DNA of 64,000 nucleotides from assembly GCF_900112575.1 (NCBI RefSeq), contig NZ_FOMH01000002.1:62001-126000 (forward strand). Reading direction: 5' to 3'. The position numbers and the translations under genes are program-made. The DNA is from Flavobacterium phragmitis. Lineage in GTDB: Bacteria; Bacteroidota; Bacteroidia; Flavobacteriales; Flavobacteriaceae. The notes beneath the pieces are model-generated. The model was given only the letters and a program-made list of their open reading frames with translations. It was not told where the DNA came from and made no database searches. Below, piece after piece: positions 43,154-51,882 of this stretch (position 1 is the stretch's first letter; each line of letters opens with the position of its first letter).

Positions 43154-45184
43154 ATGTTCAGTAAAAAATATAATTCTTTTTTAAAAGATAGCGAGATGAC
43201 TGCTGTCATAAGAGCTGCTGATTGGAGCAGTACAAGTGTTGGTGAAATGGATAAATGGAGTATGGGTTTACGTTCTGCACTGGGAATTATGCTTAATTCG
43301 AGGTTTCCCATGTTCTTGTTTTGGGGCAAGGATATGACTTGTTTTTACAATGACGCATGCCTTGACAGTATGGGTATACGAGGCAAACATTCCAGTATAC
43401 TGGGAAAATCCCGAGCCGGATCTTTATCGGAAATGTGGCATATCATTTCTCCAATAATAAAAAACGTATTAAAAAGTGGAGAAGCTTCATGGCATGAAGA
43501 CCAGCGGGTTCCGATTTTTAGAAGCGGAAAAATGGTAGATAGCTACTGGACTTCCAGCTATAGTGCCGTTTGCAACGATTTCGAAAAAATCGAAGGCATT
43601 CTGGTAGCCATGAATGATGTGACGGAAAAAGCAGAAGCTAGAAAAAAAAAGGAAGAAGCTGAAGAACGAACCCGATTAGCAGCGGAAATTGCCCAAATCG
43701 CAACCTGGGACTTGGATCTCCAGACCCACAAGATGATACATTCCGAAAGCTTGGCAACCATCTTTGGACATGAAAAAAATGTACAGCTTACTTATGCTGA
43801 TATGATCAGCCAGTTTCATCCAGACGATATAGCTGACGTTGTAGAAAAAGCTTTTGAACTGTCGATGCAGAGCGGAACTTATAAATATGAGGCGAGAGTC
43901 ATTAAAAATAATGGCGAGCTGGGATGGATAAGGTCGCATGGAAAAATATTTTTCGATTCTACTCATGAACCTCTAAAAATTATAGGAACGCTAATAGATG
44001 TAACTGAAGAAAAAAATCACAGCGAAATTTTGATGGAAAGCGAATTGAAATTCAGGCTGCTGGCCGATTCACTGCCTCAACTTATTTGGACTGCAGATGC
44101 CAATGGGGCCTTGAATTATTTTAATCTTTCGGTCTTGATCTACGCAGGAATTAATTATCGTGATTTAAATGCCGGAGGTTTTCAAAAACTCATCCATCCA
44201 GATGAAATTGAGCAATTTGACAGCAATTGGACCAGCGTCTTAATTACAGGTGATGACTTTTTATTGGAGCATCGTTTGCTGCGGCATGACGGAGTATACA
44301 GATGGTTTTATAGCCGCGCAATTGCTCAAAAGGATGCAGCAGGAAAAATACAAAAATGGGTTTGTACCAGTACCGATATCCAGCAGCAAAAAACCTTTAC
44401 GGAAGAATTAGAAAAAGAAGTCAGTGAGCGCACAGCCGAATTGAAGAACACCAATGTCAATTTGGTAAAAATGAACATTGAATTACAATCTTTTGTATAT
44501 GTATCCAGTCATGATCTGCAGGAACCTCTGCGAAAAATTCAAACTTTTATCAGCAGGCTCAATGATACCGAAGAAATGAAATTCTCTGCAGCTGCCAAAG
44601 AATATTTTGAAAAGATCAATGCTGCTGCAGACAGAATGCAGTCCTTAATACAGGATCTTTTAGCTTATTCCAGAACAAATTTGACAGACAAGGTATTTGT
44701 GATGAAAAATCTGCAGGAATTAGCGGAAGAAATTAAGGAAGATTACAGGGAAAGAATACAAGAAACCAATGCTGTTGTAGAGATTCACAATTTATGCAAA
44801 GCAAAGGTGATTCCTTTTCAGTTTAAACAGCTTTTTAATAATTTGATTGGAAATGCGCTCAAATATTCCAAACCAGGGATACCGCCGCATATCTTAATAA
44901 ATGGAAGTCTAATAAACGGATTTGAAATTAAAAATCTGGGTGCAGAGGCTGATTGTACATACTGCCATATCAGCATTGCTGATAATGGAATCGGTTTTGA
45001 TATGAAATACAAAGATAAAATTTTTCAAATCTTCCAAAGACTGCATAGCAAAACAGAATATTCGGGTACCGGTATTGGTCTGGCAATTGTAAAAAAGATT
45101 GTTGAAAACCACAATGGAATAATTACCGCATCCGGAGCAGAAAATCAAGGTGCGACATTTGATATTTATATCCCGGAGCTATGA
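43154..45184 (+). CDS. Multi-PAS sensor histidine kinase
   Basis: 676 residues, soluble. Three PAS regions: about 30-155 (MFLFWGKDMTCFYNDAC), 170-285 (ATWDLDLQTHKMIH, FHPDDIADVV) and 295-415 (QLIWTADANGALNYFN, IHPDEIEQF). A coiled linker is followed by HisKA with SSHDLQEPLRKIQTF and an HATPase with ADNGIGFDMKYKDKIFQIF and GTGIGLAIVKKIVENH. The phospho-acceptor type resembles phytochrome-like kinases. No response regulator is adjacent. Transcription with the CheB/CheR kinase is likely from the short spacing. Confidence 0.92.
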   Translation: MFSKKYNSFLKDSEMTAVIRAADWSSTSVGEMDKWSMGLRSALGIMLNSRFPMFLFWGKDMTCFYNDACLDSMGIRGKHSSILGKSRAGSLSEMWHIISPIIKNVLKSGEASWHEDQRVPIFRSGKMVDSYWTSSYSAVCNDFEKIEGILVAMNDVTEKAEARKKKEEAEERTRLAAEIAQIATWDLDLQTHKMIHSESLATIFGHEKNVQLTYADMISQFHPDDIADVVEKAFELSMQSGTYKYEARVIKNNGELGWIRSHGKIFFDSTHEPLKIIGTLIDVTEEKNHSEILMESELKFRLLADSLPQLIWTADANGALNYFNLSVLIYAGINYRDLNAGGFQKLIHPDEIEQFDSNWTSVLITGDDFLLEHRLLRHDGVYRWFYSRAIAQKDAAGKIQKWVCTSTDIQQQKTFTEELEKEVSERTAELKNTNVNLVKMNIELQSFVYVSSHDLQEPLRKIQTFISRLNDTEEMKFSAAAKEYFEKINAAADRMQSLIQDLLAYSRTNLTDKVFVMKNLQELAEEIKEDYRERIQETNAVVEIHNLCKAKVIPFQFKQLFNNLIGNALKYSKPGIPPHILINGSLINGFEIKNLGAEADCTYCHISIADNGIGFDMKYKDKIFQIFQRLHSKTEYSGTGIGLAIVKKIVENHNGIITASGAENQGATFDIYIPEL

Positions 45185-45370
45185 AATTGCACTCACTAAT
45201 ACTACACTGGTTCACTACTATTGTGCTATAACCAGATATCTCCTTCGCTAATATTTGTAATTCATATTATAAGGATCAACCAGATTCTTAAATCACATTA
45301 CTATTCATTGAATGCTTCCCGCTGCCAAATTGCGCTTCTAAAGATTTTTACAACTTGTAAACTAAACTTT

Positions 45371-45676
45371 ATGGCAAAATCGTGGCACATCGGGGTTGGA
45401 ATTGATACCATTTATGCCACAAATATTTAAGGCGAATTTAAAGTTTTTTTCTTTGAGAAACGTTTTGTGGTACAATCATAGCACACCGATTCTGAAATAG
45501 GATATACTCAATAAAATCAATAGCTAAAAAGACTAGGTTCGAGCATATTAAACAGAGGCAAAAAATTACAATAGCCATTAATTCAAGTTTTGTGGCAGAA
45601 TCGTGGCGCAAGCTATACGTAGAAACCAGAAATTCAGCAAAATCATGGGCTAACAAATTTAGACTCATCCCTACCA
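45371..45676 (+). repeat. R repeats 8, 9 and 10
   Basis: Three units in a row. 8 (45371) and 9 (45467) form the same doublet subtype as 5 and 6: 8 runs into GCCACAAATATTTAAGGCGA, and 9 ends CTAGGTTCGAGCATATTAAAC, 66 bp from its start. 10 (45592) is a standard unit with GTGGCAGAATCGTGGCGC and a diverged TTTAGACTC at 67 bp. They mark the right border of the scar zone; no further R copy was seen downstream. Confidence 0.65.
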
Positions 45677-45736
45677 AGCTCCTTTATTTGCTCGCAGGAT
45701 ATATAGTGCATAAAAATTACTTCCGCTGATGGATGC

Positions 45737-46198
45737 TTAGTCAAGAATGCCTTTTCCATATATTTGCTCCACATGGAAGATATAGCCGTCCAGTATAGCG
45801 GTGGGAAGGAAAAACCTGCTGACTGCAGCGGCTTTCGCATCTGACCTCTGATGTCCGAATGACCATTCCAATAGGTCCGCATAATCCTGAAGCTGGCTGG
45901 CATCAAGGACTTTTCGCAGGCCCCTTTCCGTATTTGCAAACGATTTGAGCATGGGAAGGTCATTGCCGCTATCTTCATACCTGTCGAGTCTGGCCAGTAT
46001 CTCGTCAAACTCCTTTCGCAACAGCTCCAAAACTGCCTCCAGGTTATGCCCGTAAAAGATGCTGGGCACAAGTCCGGCTTTATAGTGCGCATAATGCTCC
46101 TGCGATGCCAGCGGGTTTTCCAGATACTGCTCAAAAGTCTGGATCCTGCATGCATAATCCGCTTCAAAGATATTTGGGTTCTGATAATCTCTATCCAT
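45737..46198 (-). CDS. Unknown 153-residue protein
   Basis: I do not recognise it with certainty. 153 residues, soluble, helical, acidic, with MDRDYQNPNIFEADYACRIQ at the start, a central helix LELLRKEFDEILARLDRYED and a C-terminal SRFFLPTAILDGYIFHVEQI. Codon use and the clean start support a real gene; the overlapping frame at 45643-46203 is a shadow. GC content is higher than that of the surrounding scar sequence. Confidence 0.6.
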   Translation of the reverse strand: MDRDYQNPNIFEADYACRIQTFEQYLENPLASQEHYAHYKAGLVPSIFYGHNLEAVLELLRKEFDEILARLDRYEDSGNDLPMLKSFANTERGLRKVLDASQLQDYADLLEWSFGHQRSDAKAAAVSRFFLPTAILDGYIFHVEQIYGKGILD

Positions 46199-46644
46199 AA
46201 CATCCGGCTTTTAAGTTATAGGCATAAAAATAGCTAATTTTTTATTGGCATCCAACTGCAAGGCAGCAGCTGCGGAATGTTACGCTTGCATTGAATGTTG
46301 CGCATCCGCTTTCTTTTTGATCTGCTGGAACAGCTGCTCCAGACGGATTTCAAAAGCACAGATAGAAAAGATAAATTTTCAATTCAAAACGGGTTAAAAG
46401 GGCGGCCAAAGCAGTGCCCGCCCTCACCGGCGTATCTTTCAAAAAATACAAGACTAGAGAAAGATTCTCTTCCCGTAAAAAGGAGAATAAAACTGATTAA
46501 TTCCCATTTTATTCTCCAGATATTTCACTAAGAAAAAAAACAATTTTGTTCGCCTTTTGCTAGCAGCATGGCAATCAAACCGTATATAAAAGTAATATTC
46601 ATGCAAAAGTAATTTAAATGCTATTTACGTTTATTTGCTTTTTA
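46199..46644. other. Gap with a short minus-strand gene tail
   Basis: 445 bp. On the minus strand a short open stretch ending near 46286 reads ICAFEIRLEQLFQQIKKKAD, protein-like but with no start, possibly a remnant. A stem-rich, GC-richer patch lies at 46260-46440. No complete gene. Confidence 0.3.
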
Positions 46645-46652
46645 TAACTTTG
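46645..46652 (+). promoter_or_regulatory. Candidate -7 promoter element of the Rossmann-fold gene
   Basis: TAACTTTG matches TAnnTTTG, 41 bp before the ATG at 46694. A TTTG at 46634 is too close to serve as the -33 element. Confidence 0.4.
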
Positions 46653-46693
46653 GATATTGCGATAATGCAAATTTTAATTAAAAACAATACTTA

Positions 46694-47251
46694 ATGCTTT
46701 CAGTGGATAAAAAGCCTATCGTAGGCATAATAGGTCTAGGGATATTCAGTCTAGATTTTGCGCAGAGATGTGCCGATGCAGGTTATGATATTTTGGTCGG
46801 CTCTATCGAATGTATTCACATCTGCAATGCAACTGTTGGAAAAATAGGAAAAAAGGCCCGCGCAGTCCCGCTCGAACTTGCTGCATCAGCCGATATATTA
46901 TTCATATTTTCTCCCAAAGAAAAGAGTTATCTGCTTAGCGCATCTCTGCCCTGCCTCGCAGGAAAAATGGTATTTTTTCACCAGTATTATTTTCAGAAGC
47001 GCGATATTAGGATTCGGGCAAATGAAAAAAAACTGCCCTTACCGTTATTCCTTTACAAAGCGCTAAGAGATGCGGATGTGGTTCAAATTTACAGCAGTTT
47101 GACAAAATCTGCATGCAGCAGCGCAAATTGTACGCTATACTACAGCACGAACTGTCCCGCAGCGGCAGAAACAGCAGCATTATTTCTTGATTCGATCAAT
47201 TATAAAACGCCTATCTTCCTTAACAGTAAAGAATATAAAAATAGGCCATAA
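46694..47251 (+). CDS. F420-dependent-type NADP oxidoreductase-like Rossmann protein
   Basis: 185 residues. The N-terminus KPIVGIIGLGIFSLDFAQRC is a Rossmann dinucleotide-binding turn, followed by GYDILVGS at the end of strand 2, as in the coenzyme F420-dependent NADP reductase / 6-phosphogluconate dehydrogenase-like family. The third Gly of the GxGxxG is replaced (GLGIFS), so binding may be altered. The C-terminal half, with several Cys (ACSSANCTLYYS), is shorter than the family. Related small proteins act as ferric reductase or nucleotide-binding proteins, but the function here is not determined. Confidence 0.65.
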   Translation: MLSVDKKPIVGIIGLGIFSLDFAQRCADAGYDILVGSIECIHICNATVGKIGKKARAVPLELAASADILFIFSPKEKSYLLSASLPCLAGKMVFFHQYYFQKRDIRIRANEKKLPLPLFLYKALRDADVVQIYSSLTKSACSSANCTLYYSTNCPAAAETAALFLDSINYKTPIFLNSKEYKNRP

Positions 47252-47407
47252 TATATGCATAGTGAATGCATGCATCAAAAAACCGTACGAAAACACTATA
47301 TCAAAATAAGCTTCTTATGCTGCAGACGAGCTCTACCCATGAATTAAATATGAATCGCAAGCCCATTCAGGCAAGATGGTAAATGGCTGGGTGAAAGTTT
47401 CCTGACG

Positions 47408-47599
47408 CTAGTTTTTTTTCTGCTGTCCCGGAGCATAAGCTTTAGCGCTTTTATCGCCAGTTATTTTTTTTGCCTGCCCCGGAGGAACTTTACCGGAGGA
47501 TGCTGTATGGATATGCGCGCTGCAGCCGCTAAAGCCAACCACTAGCACTGCAATCGCAAGGATTGCCGGGTAAGATATTTTGTTTTTGCCTTTTTTCAT
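47408..47599 (-). CDS. Small lipoprotein with PPGQAKK motif
   Basis: 63 residues. Signal with lipobox VVGFSGC, then HIHTASSGKVPPGQAKKITG and a repeat-like SAKAYAPGQQKK. This short, basic lipoprotein type is widespread in Flavobacteriia and is often labelled a quinol oxidase subunit without good reason. Function unknown. Confidence 0.7.
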   Translation of the reverse strand: MKKGKNKISYPAILAIAVLVVGFSGCSAHIHTASSGKVPPGQAKKITGDKSAKAYAPGQQKKN

Positions 47600-48011
47600 A
47601 AAATTGATTTAAAACATTTACTATCAGGTAAATATATTTATTTATAAGCGAATATATTAAATTTAGTACTCCTTTTTTTTATATTTTCATTTTGCCCATT
47701 TAATGATTTACAGCGCCGGTAATGGGCTTGTCCCAAACTTTTCCGTTCTTACTATCCCTTTTAGCGGCTATTTATCATAAACCAAATAATGCTTACATGG
47801 TCAATATCTAAGCTTTTGCAATACTACATAAAAAAGAGATTCTGCAATGGCTGTTTTAGGAGAATTGAAATTTAATTTTTCATTAGGCTATTAAAAGAGC
47901 AATATTTTTTTTTCACTGCTATTTTTGCATCTGCTATTTTTATGCAATGATTACCTAATGCATCTTACACTGCAAAAGAAAAACATAAAATCTTTTTTCT
48001 TTAAATTTTAT
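47600..48011. other. Divergent intergenic region before the arsenic operon
   Basis: About 410 bp, AT-rich, with no gene. The frame that extends arsR upstream to 47925 is not used: the ArsR domain starts after the ATG at 48042. No other structure noted apart from the arsR operator at the right edge. Confidence 0.4.
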
Positions 48012-48027
48012 ATCGTAATATTGCAAT
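48012..48027 (+). promoter_or_regulatory. Candidate ArsR operator
   Basis: ATCGTAATATTGCAAT is a 16-bp imperfect palindrome (12 of 16 positions symmetrical), 14 bp before the arsR start. Position and form fit autoregulation by an ArsR/SmtB repressor, which would cover the promoter until arsenite binds. Confidence 0.5.
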
Positions 48028-48041
48028 ATAAACATAAAACG

Positions 48042-48374
48042 ATGGGAGCAACAAAAACGGATCACTTTACAGAAAGCCAGAATGAGCTGGCTGTTTTAGC
48101 CAAAGCGTTAGGCCATCCTGCGCGTATTGCCATTATGGAATATCTATTAAAAGTCGATGCCTGCATCTGCGGAGATATCGTAAACGAACTTCCGCTTTCA
48201 CAGCCGACAGTTTCACAGCATTTGAAAGAATTAAAGAATGCAGGTTTGATTAAAGGAAGCATCGAAGGAAACTCGATCTGCTACTGCATCAATGAACCTG
48301 GACTTGAAAAGATAAAAGGCTTCTTTGAGCATATATCAGATCATCTGGCAAAAAAGCGAAGCGAATGCTGCTAA
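48042..48374 (+). CDS. arsR: ArsR-family arsenic repressor
   Basis: 110 residues from ATG 48042; the longer frame adds an implausible 39-residue lead. The winged helix contains LAKALGHPARIAIMEYLL, LSQPTVSQHLKELKNAGLI and a wing with GNSICYCI. The arsenite site is VDACICGDIV, two Cys at the start of the recognition helix region, as in ArsR rather than SmtB zinc sensors. A further Cys pair closes the protein (SECC). First gene of six co-directional arsenic genes; expected to repress them from the palindrome upstream. Confidence 0.92.
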   Translation: MGATKTDHFTESQNELAVLAKALGHPARIAIMEYLLKVDACICGDIVNELPLSQPTVSQHLKELKNAGLIKGSIEGNSICYCINEPGLEKIKGFFEHISDHLAKKRSECC

Positions 48375-48385
48375 TCTATAAAAAT

Positions 48386-48871
48386 ATGGAAATCAGAAAA
48401 CTTTCGGACAAACACTGGGATCAGGTAAAAATAATCTACCAAAAAGGAATCGACACCGGCAATGCCACCTTCCAGACCAGCGCTCCTTCATGGGAAGACT
48501 GGGACCAGTCCCATCTGGCATCCTGCAGAATTACAATGCAGGAAGATGGCAAAGTGATTGGCTGGGCTGCCCTTACCCCTGTTTCTTCCCGCTGCGTTTA
48601 TGCGGGAGTTGCAGAAGTGAGTGTATACGTGGATCCTGCACATTCGGGAAAGGGAATCGGGCTTACCCTCTTAAATGAACTTGTCCGACAGAGCGAAGCG
48701 GAAGGAATCTGGACGCTTCAGGCAGGGATCTTTCCCGAGAATACAGCAAGCCTGCGCATCCATGAAAAAGCAGGCTTCAGGATACTTGGAACAAGGGAGA
48801 AAATCGGAAAACAGAATGGTATCTGGAGGGATACTGCGCTTCTTGAAAGAAGAAGCTCCCTAATTATTTAA
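48386..48871 (+). CDS. arsN: GNAT acetyltransferase, ArsN1/phosphinothricin-type
   Basis: 161 residues from ATG 48386. GNAT fold with VAEVSVYVDPAHSGKGIG (acetyl-CoA-binding V/R-x-x-G-x-G/A region) and IHEKAGFRILGTREKIG near the end. Overall layout follows phosphinothricin acetyltransferases, whose arsenic-operon members are ArsN1, acetylating the organoarsenical antibiotic arsinothricin. Position between arsR and the DUF6428 gene, 11 bp after arsR, supports this specific role over general antibiotic acetylation, but activity is not proven. Confidence 0.7.
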   Translation: MEIRKLSDKHWDQVKIIYQKGIDTGNATFQTSAPSWEDWDQSHLASCRITMQEDGKVIGWAALTPVSSRCVYAGVAEVSVYVDPAHSGKGIGLTLLNELVRQSEAEGIWTLQAGIFPENTASLRIHEKAGFRILGTREKIGKQNGIWRDTALLERRSSLII

Positions 48872-48904
48872 TAAAAAATATAGTCTAACTAAATATAAAA
48901 AATT

Positions 48905-49378
48905 ATGAAACTTTCAGAAATTAAAGAAGTGCTTAAAACAGTGGAAGCTGTAAATTTTGAACTGCCGGACGGCACATTTGTACCGGAATATTTTCACGTA
49001 ACCGAAGTAGGCTTAGTTACCAAAAACTTCATCGACTGCGGAGGAACAGTAAGAAAAGAAACTGCTGTAAACTTCCAGCTTTGGGATGCCAACGACTACG
49101 AGCACAGGCTTAAACCACAGAAGCTGATCCACATCATTGAGCTTTCAGAAAAAGTATTGGGAATTGAAGACAACGAAATTGAAGTGGAGTACCAGAACAC
49201 TACTATCGGCAAATACGATTTAGATTTTAACGGCAGAAACTTCACTTTAATTAATAAACAGACAGCCTGCCTTGCTCAGCAGCAGTGCGGTATTGCCTCT
49301 GATAAGCCAAAAGTAAAATTATCTCAGTTAAATACTGATAATGGTGCTTCATGCACTCCGGGCGGAGGATGCTGCTAA
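48905..49378 (+). CDS. DUF6428-family arsenic operon protein
   Basis: 157 residues. MKLSEIKEVLKTVEAVNFEL, then VPEYFHVTEVGLV and NFIDCGGTVRKETAVNFQLW match the DUF6428 family, which occurs in Bacteroidota arsenic operons and has no established function. The C-terminus ends CTPGGGCC, and QTACLAQQQCG adds two Cys, giving a likely As(III) or metal-binding cluster. A metallochaperone or sensor role is plausible from Cys content and operon position. Confidence 0.8.
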   Translation: MKLSEIKEVLKTVEAVNFELPDGTFVPEYFHVTEVGLVTKNFIDCGGTVRKETAVNFQLWDANDYEHRLKPQKLIHIIELSEKVLGIEDNEIEVEYQNTTIGKYDLDFNGRNFTLINKQTACLAQQQCGIASDKPKVKLSQLNTDNGASCTPGGGCC

Positions 49379-49420
49379 ACATTAAACAGAAAATCAATAA
49401 ACCTTTACAGCCAAAAAACT

Positions 49421-50035
49421 ATGTTATTTCCACAAATTGAGAATACCGTTAAATCATTTGATTTTAAGCAGATCTCCGAAGAGCGCAAAGCAGTCCTGCA
49501 GCCATTAATCGACTTCATTCAGACTAAAGCGGACAGCAATCTGGAAACCAGACTAAACCTAATCTGCACGCACAATTCCAGAAGAAGCCATCTCTCGCAG
49601 GTTTGGGCGCAGACTGCGGCTGCCTATTACAACATCAAAAACGTTTCATGCTATTCAGGAGGAACCGAGGCTACTGCCCTTTTTCCAATGGCAGCGGAGA
49701 CTTTGAAGGATTCAGGATTCAATATCAAAACCCTTTCAGATGGATCAAACCCTGTTTATTCCATAAAATATGCAGCTGACGCGCTTCCTGTCATCGGTTT
49801 TTCCAAAACCTATGATGATGACTTCAATCCTGAAAGCGGATTCGCAGCCATAATGACCTGCTCGCAGGCTGACGGCGGATGCCCTTTTATAGCAGGCGCT
49901 GAGAAAAGAATTCCGATCACTTTTGAAGATCCAAAAATTTCTGACGGAACGCCACAGCAGAAAGAAACTTATCTGGAGCGCAGCGGGCAGATAGGAACTG
50001 AAATGTTTTACGTATTCTCACAAATAAAAAAATAA
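49421..50035 (+). CDS. arsC: Arsenate reductase, low-molecular-weight phosphatase type
   Basis: 204 residues. The active-site loop is [15 protein letters not shown], a C-x5-R phosphatase motif as in LMW protein tyrosine phosphatase-like arsenate reductases. Downstream [10 protein letters not shown] supplies the resolving Cys pair, and [15 protein letters not shown] the general-acid region. It reduces arsenate to arsenite, which the next gene exports. The family is longer than Staphylococcus-type ArsC by an N-terminal helical region. One base separates its stop from the ACR3 start. Confidence 0.85.
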   Translation: MLFPQIENTVKSFDFKQISEERKAVLQPLIDFIQTKADSNLETRLNLICTHNSRRSHLSQVWAQTAAAYYNIKNVSCYSGGTEATALFPMAAETLKDSGFNIKTLSDGSNPVYSIKYAADALPVIGFSKTYDDDFNPESGFAAIMTCSQADGGCPFIAGAEKRIPITFEDPKISDGTPQQKETYLERSGQIGTEMFYVFSQIKK

Positions 50036-50036
50036 A

Positions 50037-51122
50037 ATGGCAGCAGATAACTGTGCACCAGTGGTCGGACGCAAAAAATTAAGCTTCCTTGACCGCTTCT
50101 TAACCCTTTGGATTTTCCTTGCTATGGCTGTAGGCGTGGCAATAGGATACTTTATTCCTTCAAGCGGAGATTTCATCAATTCTTTTTCCAGCGGCACCAC
50201 AAACATTCCATTGGCAATAGGACTTATCCTGATGATGTACCCGCCTCTGGCAAAAGTAAAATACGAGCAGATGGGTCAGGTTTTCAAAAACACTAAAGTC
50301 TTAGGTGCTTCTTTATTCCTGAACTGGATCGTAGGCCCTATCTTAATGTTTTTATTGGCGTTGCTGTTTTTAAACGGATATCCTGAATACATGATTGGAG
50401 TGATCCTGATCGGTCTGGCGCGCTGTATCGCAATGGTTGTGGTATGGAACGATCTGGCAGACGGAAACCGTGAATATGCAGCAGGACTTATTGCTCTTAA
50501 CAGTATTTTTCAGGTGCTGCTTTACAGTGTATACGCTTACCTTTTTATAACCATCCTGCCTCCCTATTTTGGATATGATGGTTTTGAAGTGAACATCAGC
50601 ATTGCACAGATTGCCGAGAGCGTCGGTATCTATTTAGGTATTCCATTTGCTCTGGGAGTCATAAGCCGTTATGCTTTGATAGCTTTAAAAGGTTCTGAAT
50701 GGTTTGAGAATAAGTACGTGCCGTTTATCTCGCCAATTACTCTTATTTCACTGCTATTTACAATTATTGTAATGTTCAGCCTGAAAGGGGAACTTATTGT
50801 TCAGATCCCTATGGACGTTGTTCGTATTGCAATACCGCTTGTGATTTACTTTACTTTAATGTTTATCATCAGCTTTTTTACAGGAAAATATTTTGGGGCT
50901 GACTATTCAAAGGCAGCCTCTATAGCATTTACGGCCACCGGCAATAATTTCGAACTTGCCATTGCCGTGGCAATTGGAGTATTCGGAATAAACAGCGGCC
51001 AAGCATTTGCAGGAGTTATAGGTCCTCTGGTAGAAGTGCCTGCTCTTATAGCACTGGTAAACCTTGCATTCTGGTTCAGAAAAAAGTATTTCACAAAACA
51101 GGTATCTCCAGAAACTGCTTAA
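50037..51122 (+). CDS. acr3: ACR3-type arsenite efflux pump
   Basis: 361 residues with about ten membrane helices. The signature [18 protein letters not shown] contains the essential Cys and the conserved WNDLA of ACR3 carriers. [17 protein letters not shown] (helix 9) is also characteristic. It exports As(III) out of the cell using the proton gradient. Placed directly after arsC in the operon. Confidence 0.95.
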   Translation: MAADNCAPVVGRKKLSFLDRFLTLWIFLAMAVGVAIGYFIPSSGDFINSFSSGTTNIPLAIGLILMMYPPLAKVKYEQMGQVFKNTKVLGASLFLNWIVGPILMFLLALLFLNGYPEYMIGVILIGLARCIAMVVVWNDLADGNREYAAGLIALNSIFQVLLYSVYAYLFITILPPYFGYDGFEVNISIAQIAESVGIYLGIPFALGVISRYALIALKGSEWFENKYVPFISPITLISLLFTIIVMFSLKGELIVQIPMDVVRIAIPLVIYFTLMFIISFFTGKYFGADYSKAASIAFTATGNNFELAIAVAIGVFGINSGQAFAGVIGPLVEVPALIALVNLAFWFRKKYFTKQVSPETA

Positions 51123-51126
51123 AAAA

Positions 51127-51861
51127 ATGAGAATTGCAATAATATCGGATATACATGCGAACTTCCCCGCATTGGAGCAGACCTTAAAAAGTATTGAAGA
51201 GCAGAATATTGACGCTGTTTATTGCTTAGGAGATTTAGTAGGCTACAATTTATGCCCCAATGCCGTGATCAATGAGATCCGTAAAAAGCATATTCCCACC
51301 CTTGCAGGAAATCACGATGTCAAGGCTGTCGAGATACACAATGACGGTTCAAATGACATTGAAAGCTACGCATACCAGATTGTGGGCAAAGAGCAGATAA
51401 AATATCTTTCTGCTCTTCCTGCCCATATTAAACTTGAATATCAGACGGCTAACAAACTTATAAAGATTTTGATGGTTCATGGAAGCCCTTACAGCAGCAG
51501 GGAATATCTGCTTGAGGATAAAAATGAGAAAGATTTCACTGATATCTTTCTTGATTCCAATACAGACATTCTAATCTGCGGACATTCTCACCTGCCGTAT
51601 CATCGCATATTGGAAAATCCCAATAAAAAAGGCAGTTATTTCCATGCCATTAATGCAGGGTCGGTTGGAAAACCAAAAGATAAGAATCCAGACTGCTGCT
51701 ATGCTGTGATAACCATTGAAAAAAGCAGCAATCTTTCCAAAAAAGACGGCATTAAAGTAGAATTCATTAGAGTGCCGTATGATATTGAAAAAACAGCCCG
51801 CGCTATTGAAGAAAGCCCTCTCCCGGACGTTTACGCATTTATGCTTAGAAAAGCATATTAA
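51127..51861 (+). CDS. Metallophosphoesterase, arsenic operon associated
   Basis: 244 residues from the ATG at 51127, 4 bp after the ACR3 stop. Calcineurin-like motifs in order: ISDIHANFPAL (D-x-H), LGDLVGYN (GD), AGNHDVKA (GNHD), VHGSPYSS and CGHSHLPYH. The architecture is the small YfcE/MJ0936-like type. This gene type is a frequent but unexplained member of Bacteroidota arsenic operons; the substrate may be an organic phosphate or nucleotide. Confidence 0.85.
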   Translation: MRIAIISDIHANFPALEQTLKSIEEQNIDAVYCLGDLVGYNLCPNAVINEIRKKHIPTLAGNHDVKAVEIHNDGSNDIESYAYQIVGKEQIKYLSALPAHIKLEYQTANKLIKILMVHGSPYSSREYLLEDKNEKDFTDIFLDSNTDILICGHSHLPYHRILENPNKKGSYFHAINAGSVGKPKDKNPDCCYAVITIEKSSNLSKKDGIKVEFIRVPYDIEKTARAIEESPLPDVYAFMLRKAY

Positions 51862-51882
51862 AATCTTGAAATAAAACCAATT

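Noticed and set aside
39936..45184. CheB/CheR kinase as part of a chemotaxis operon
   Set aside because: No cheA, cheW, cheY or receptor genes nearby; the fused kinase architecture is typical of stand-alone sensors.
45643..46203. 186-residue minus-strand frame overlapping the 153-residue gene
   Set aside because: Composition is Arg/Trp/Met-rich as in shifted frames; the 153-residue frame has normal composition.
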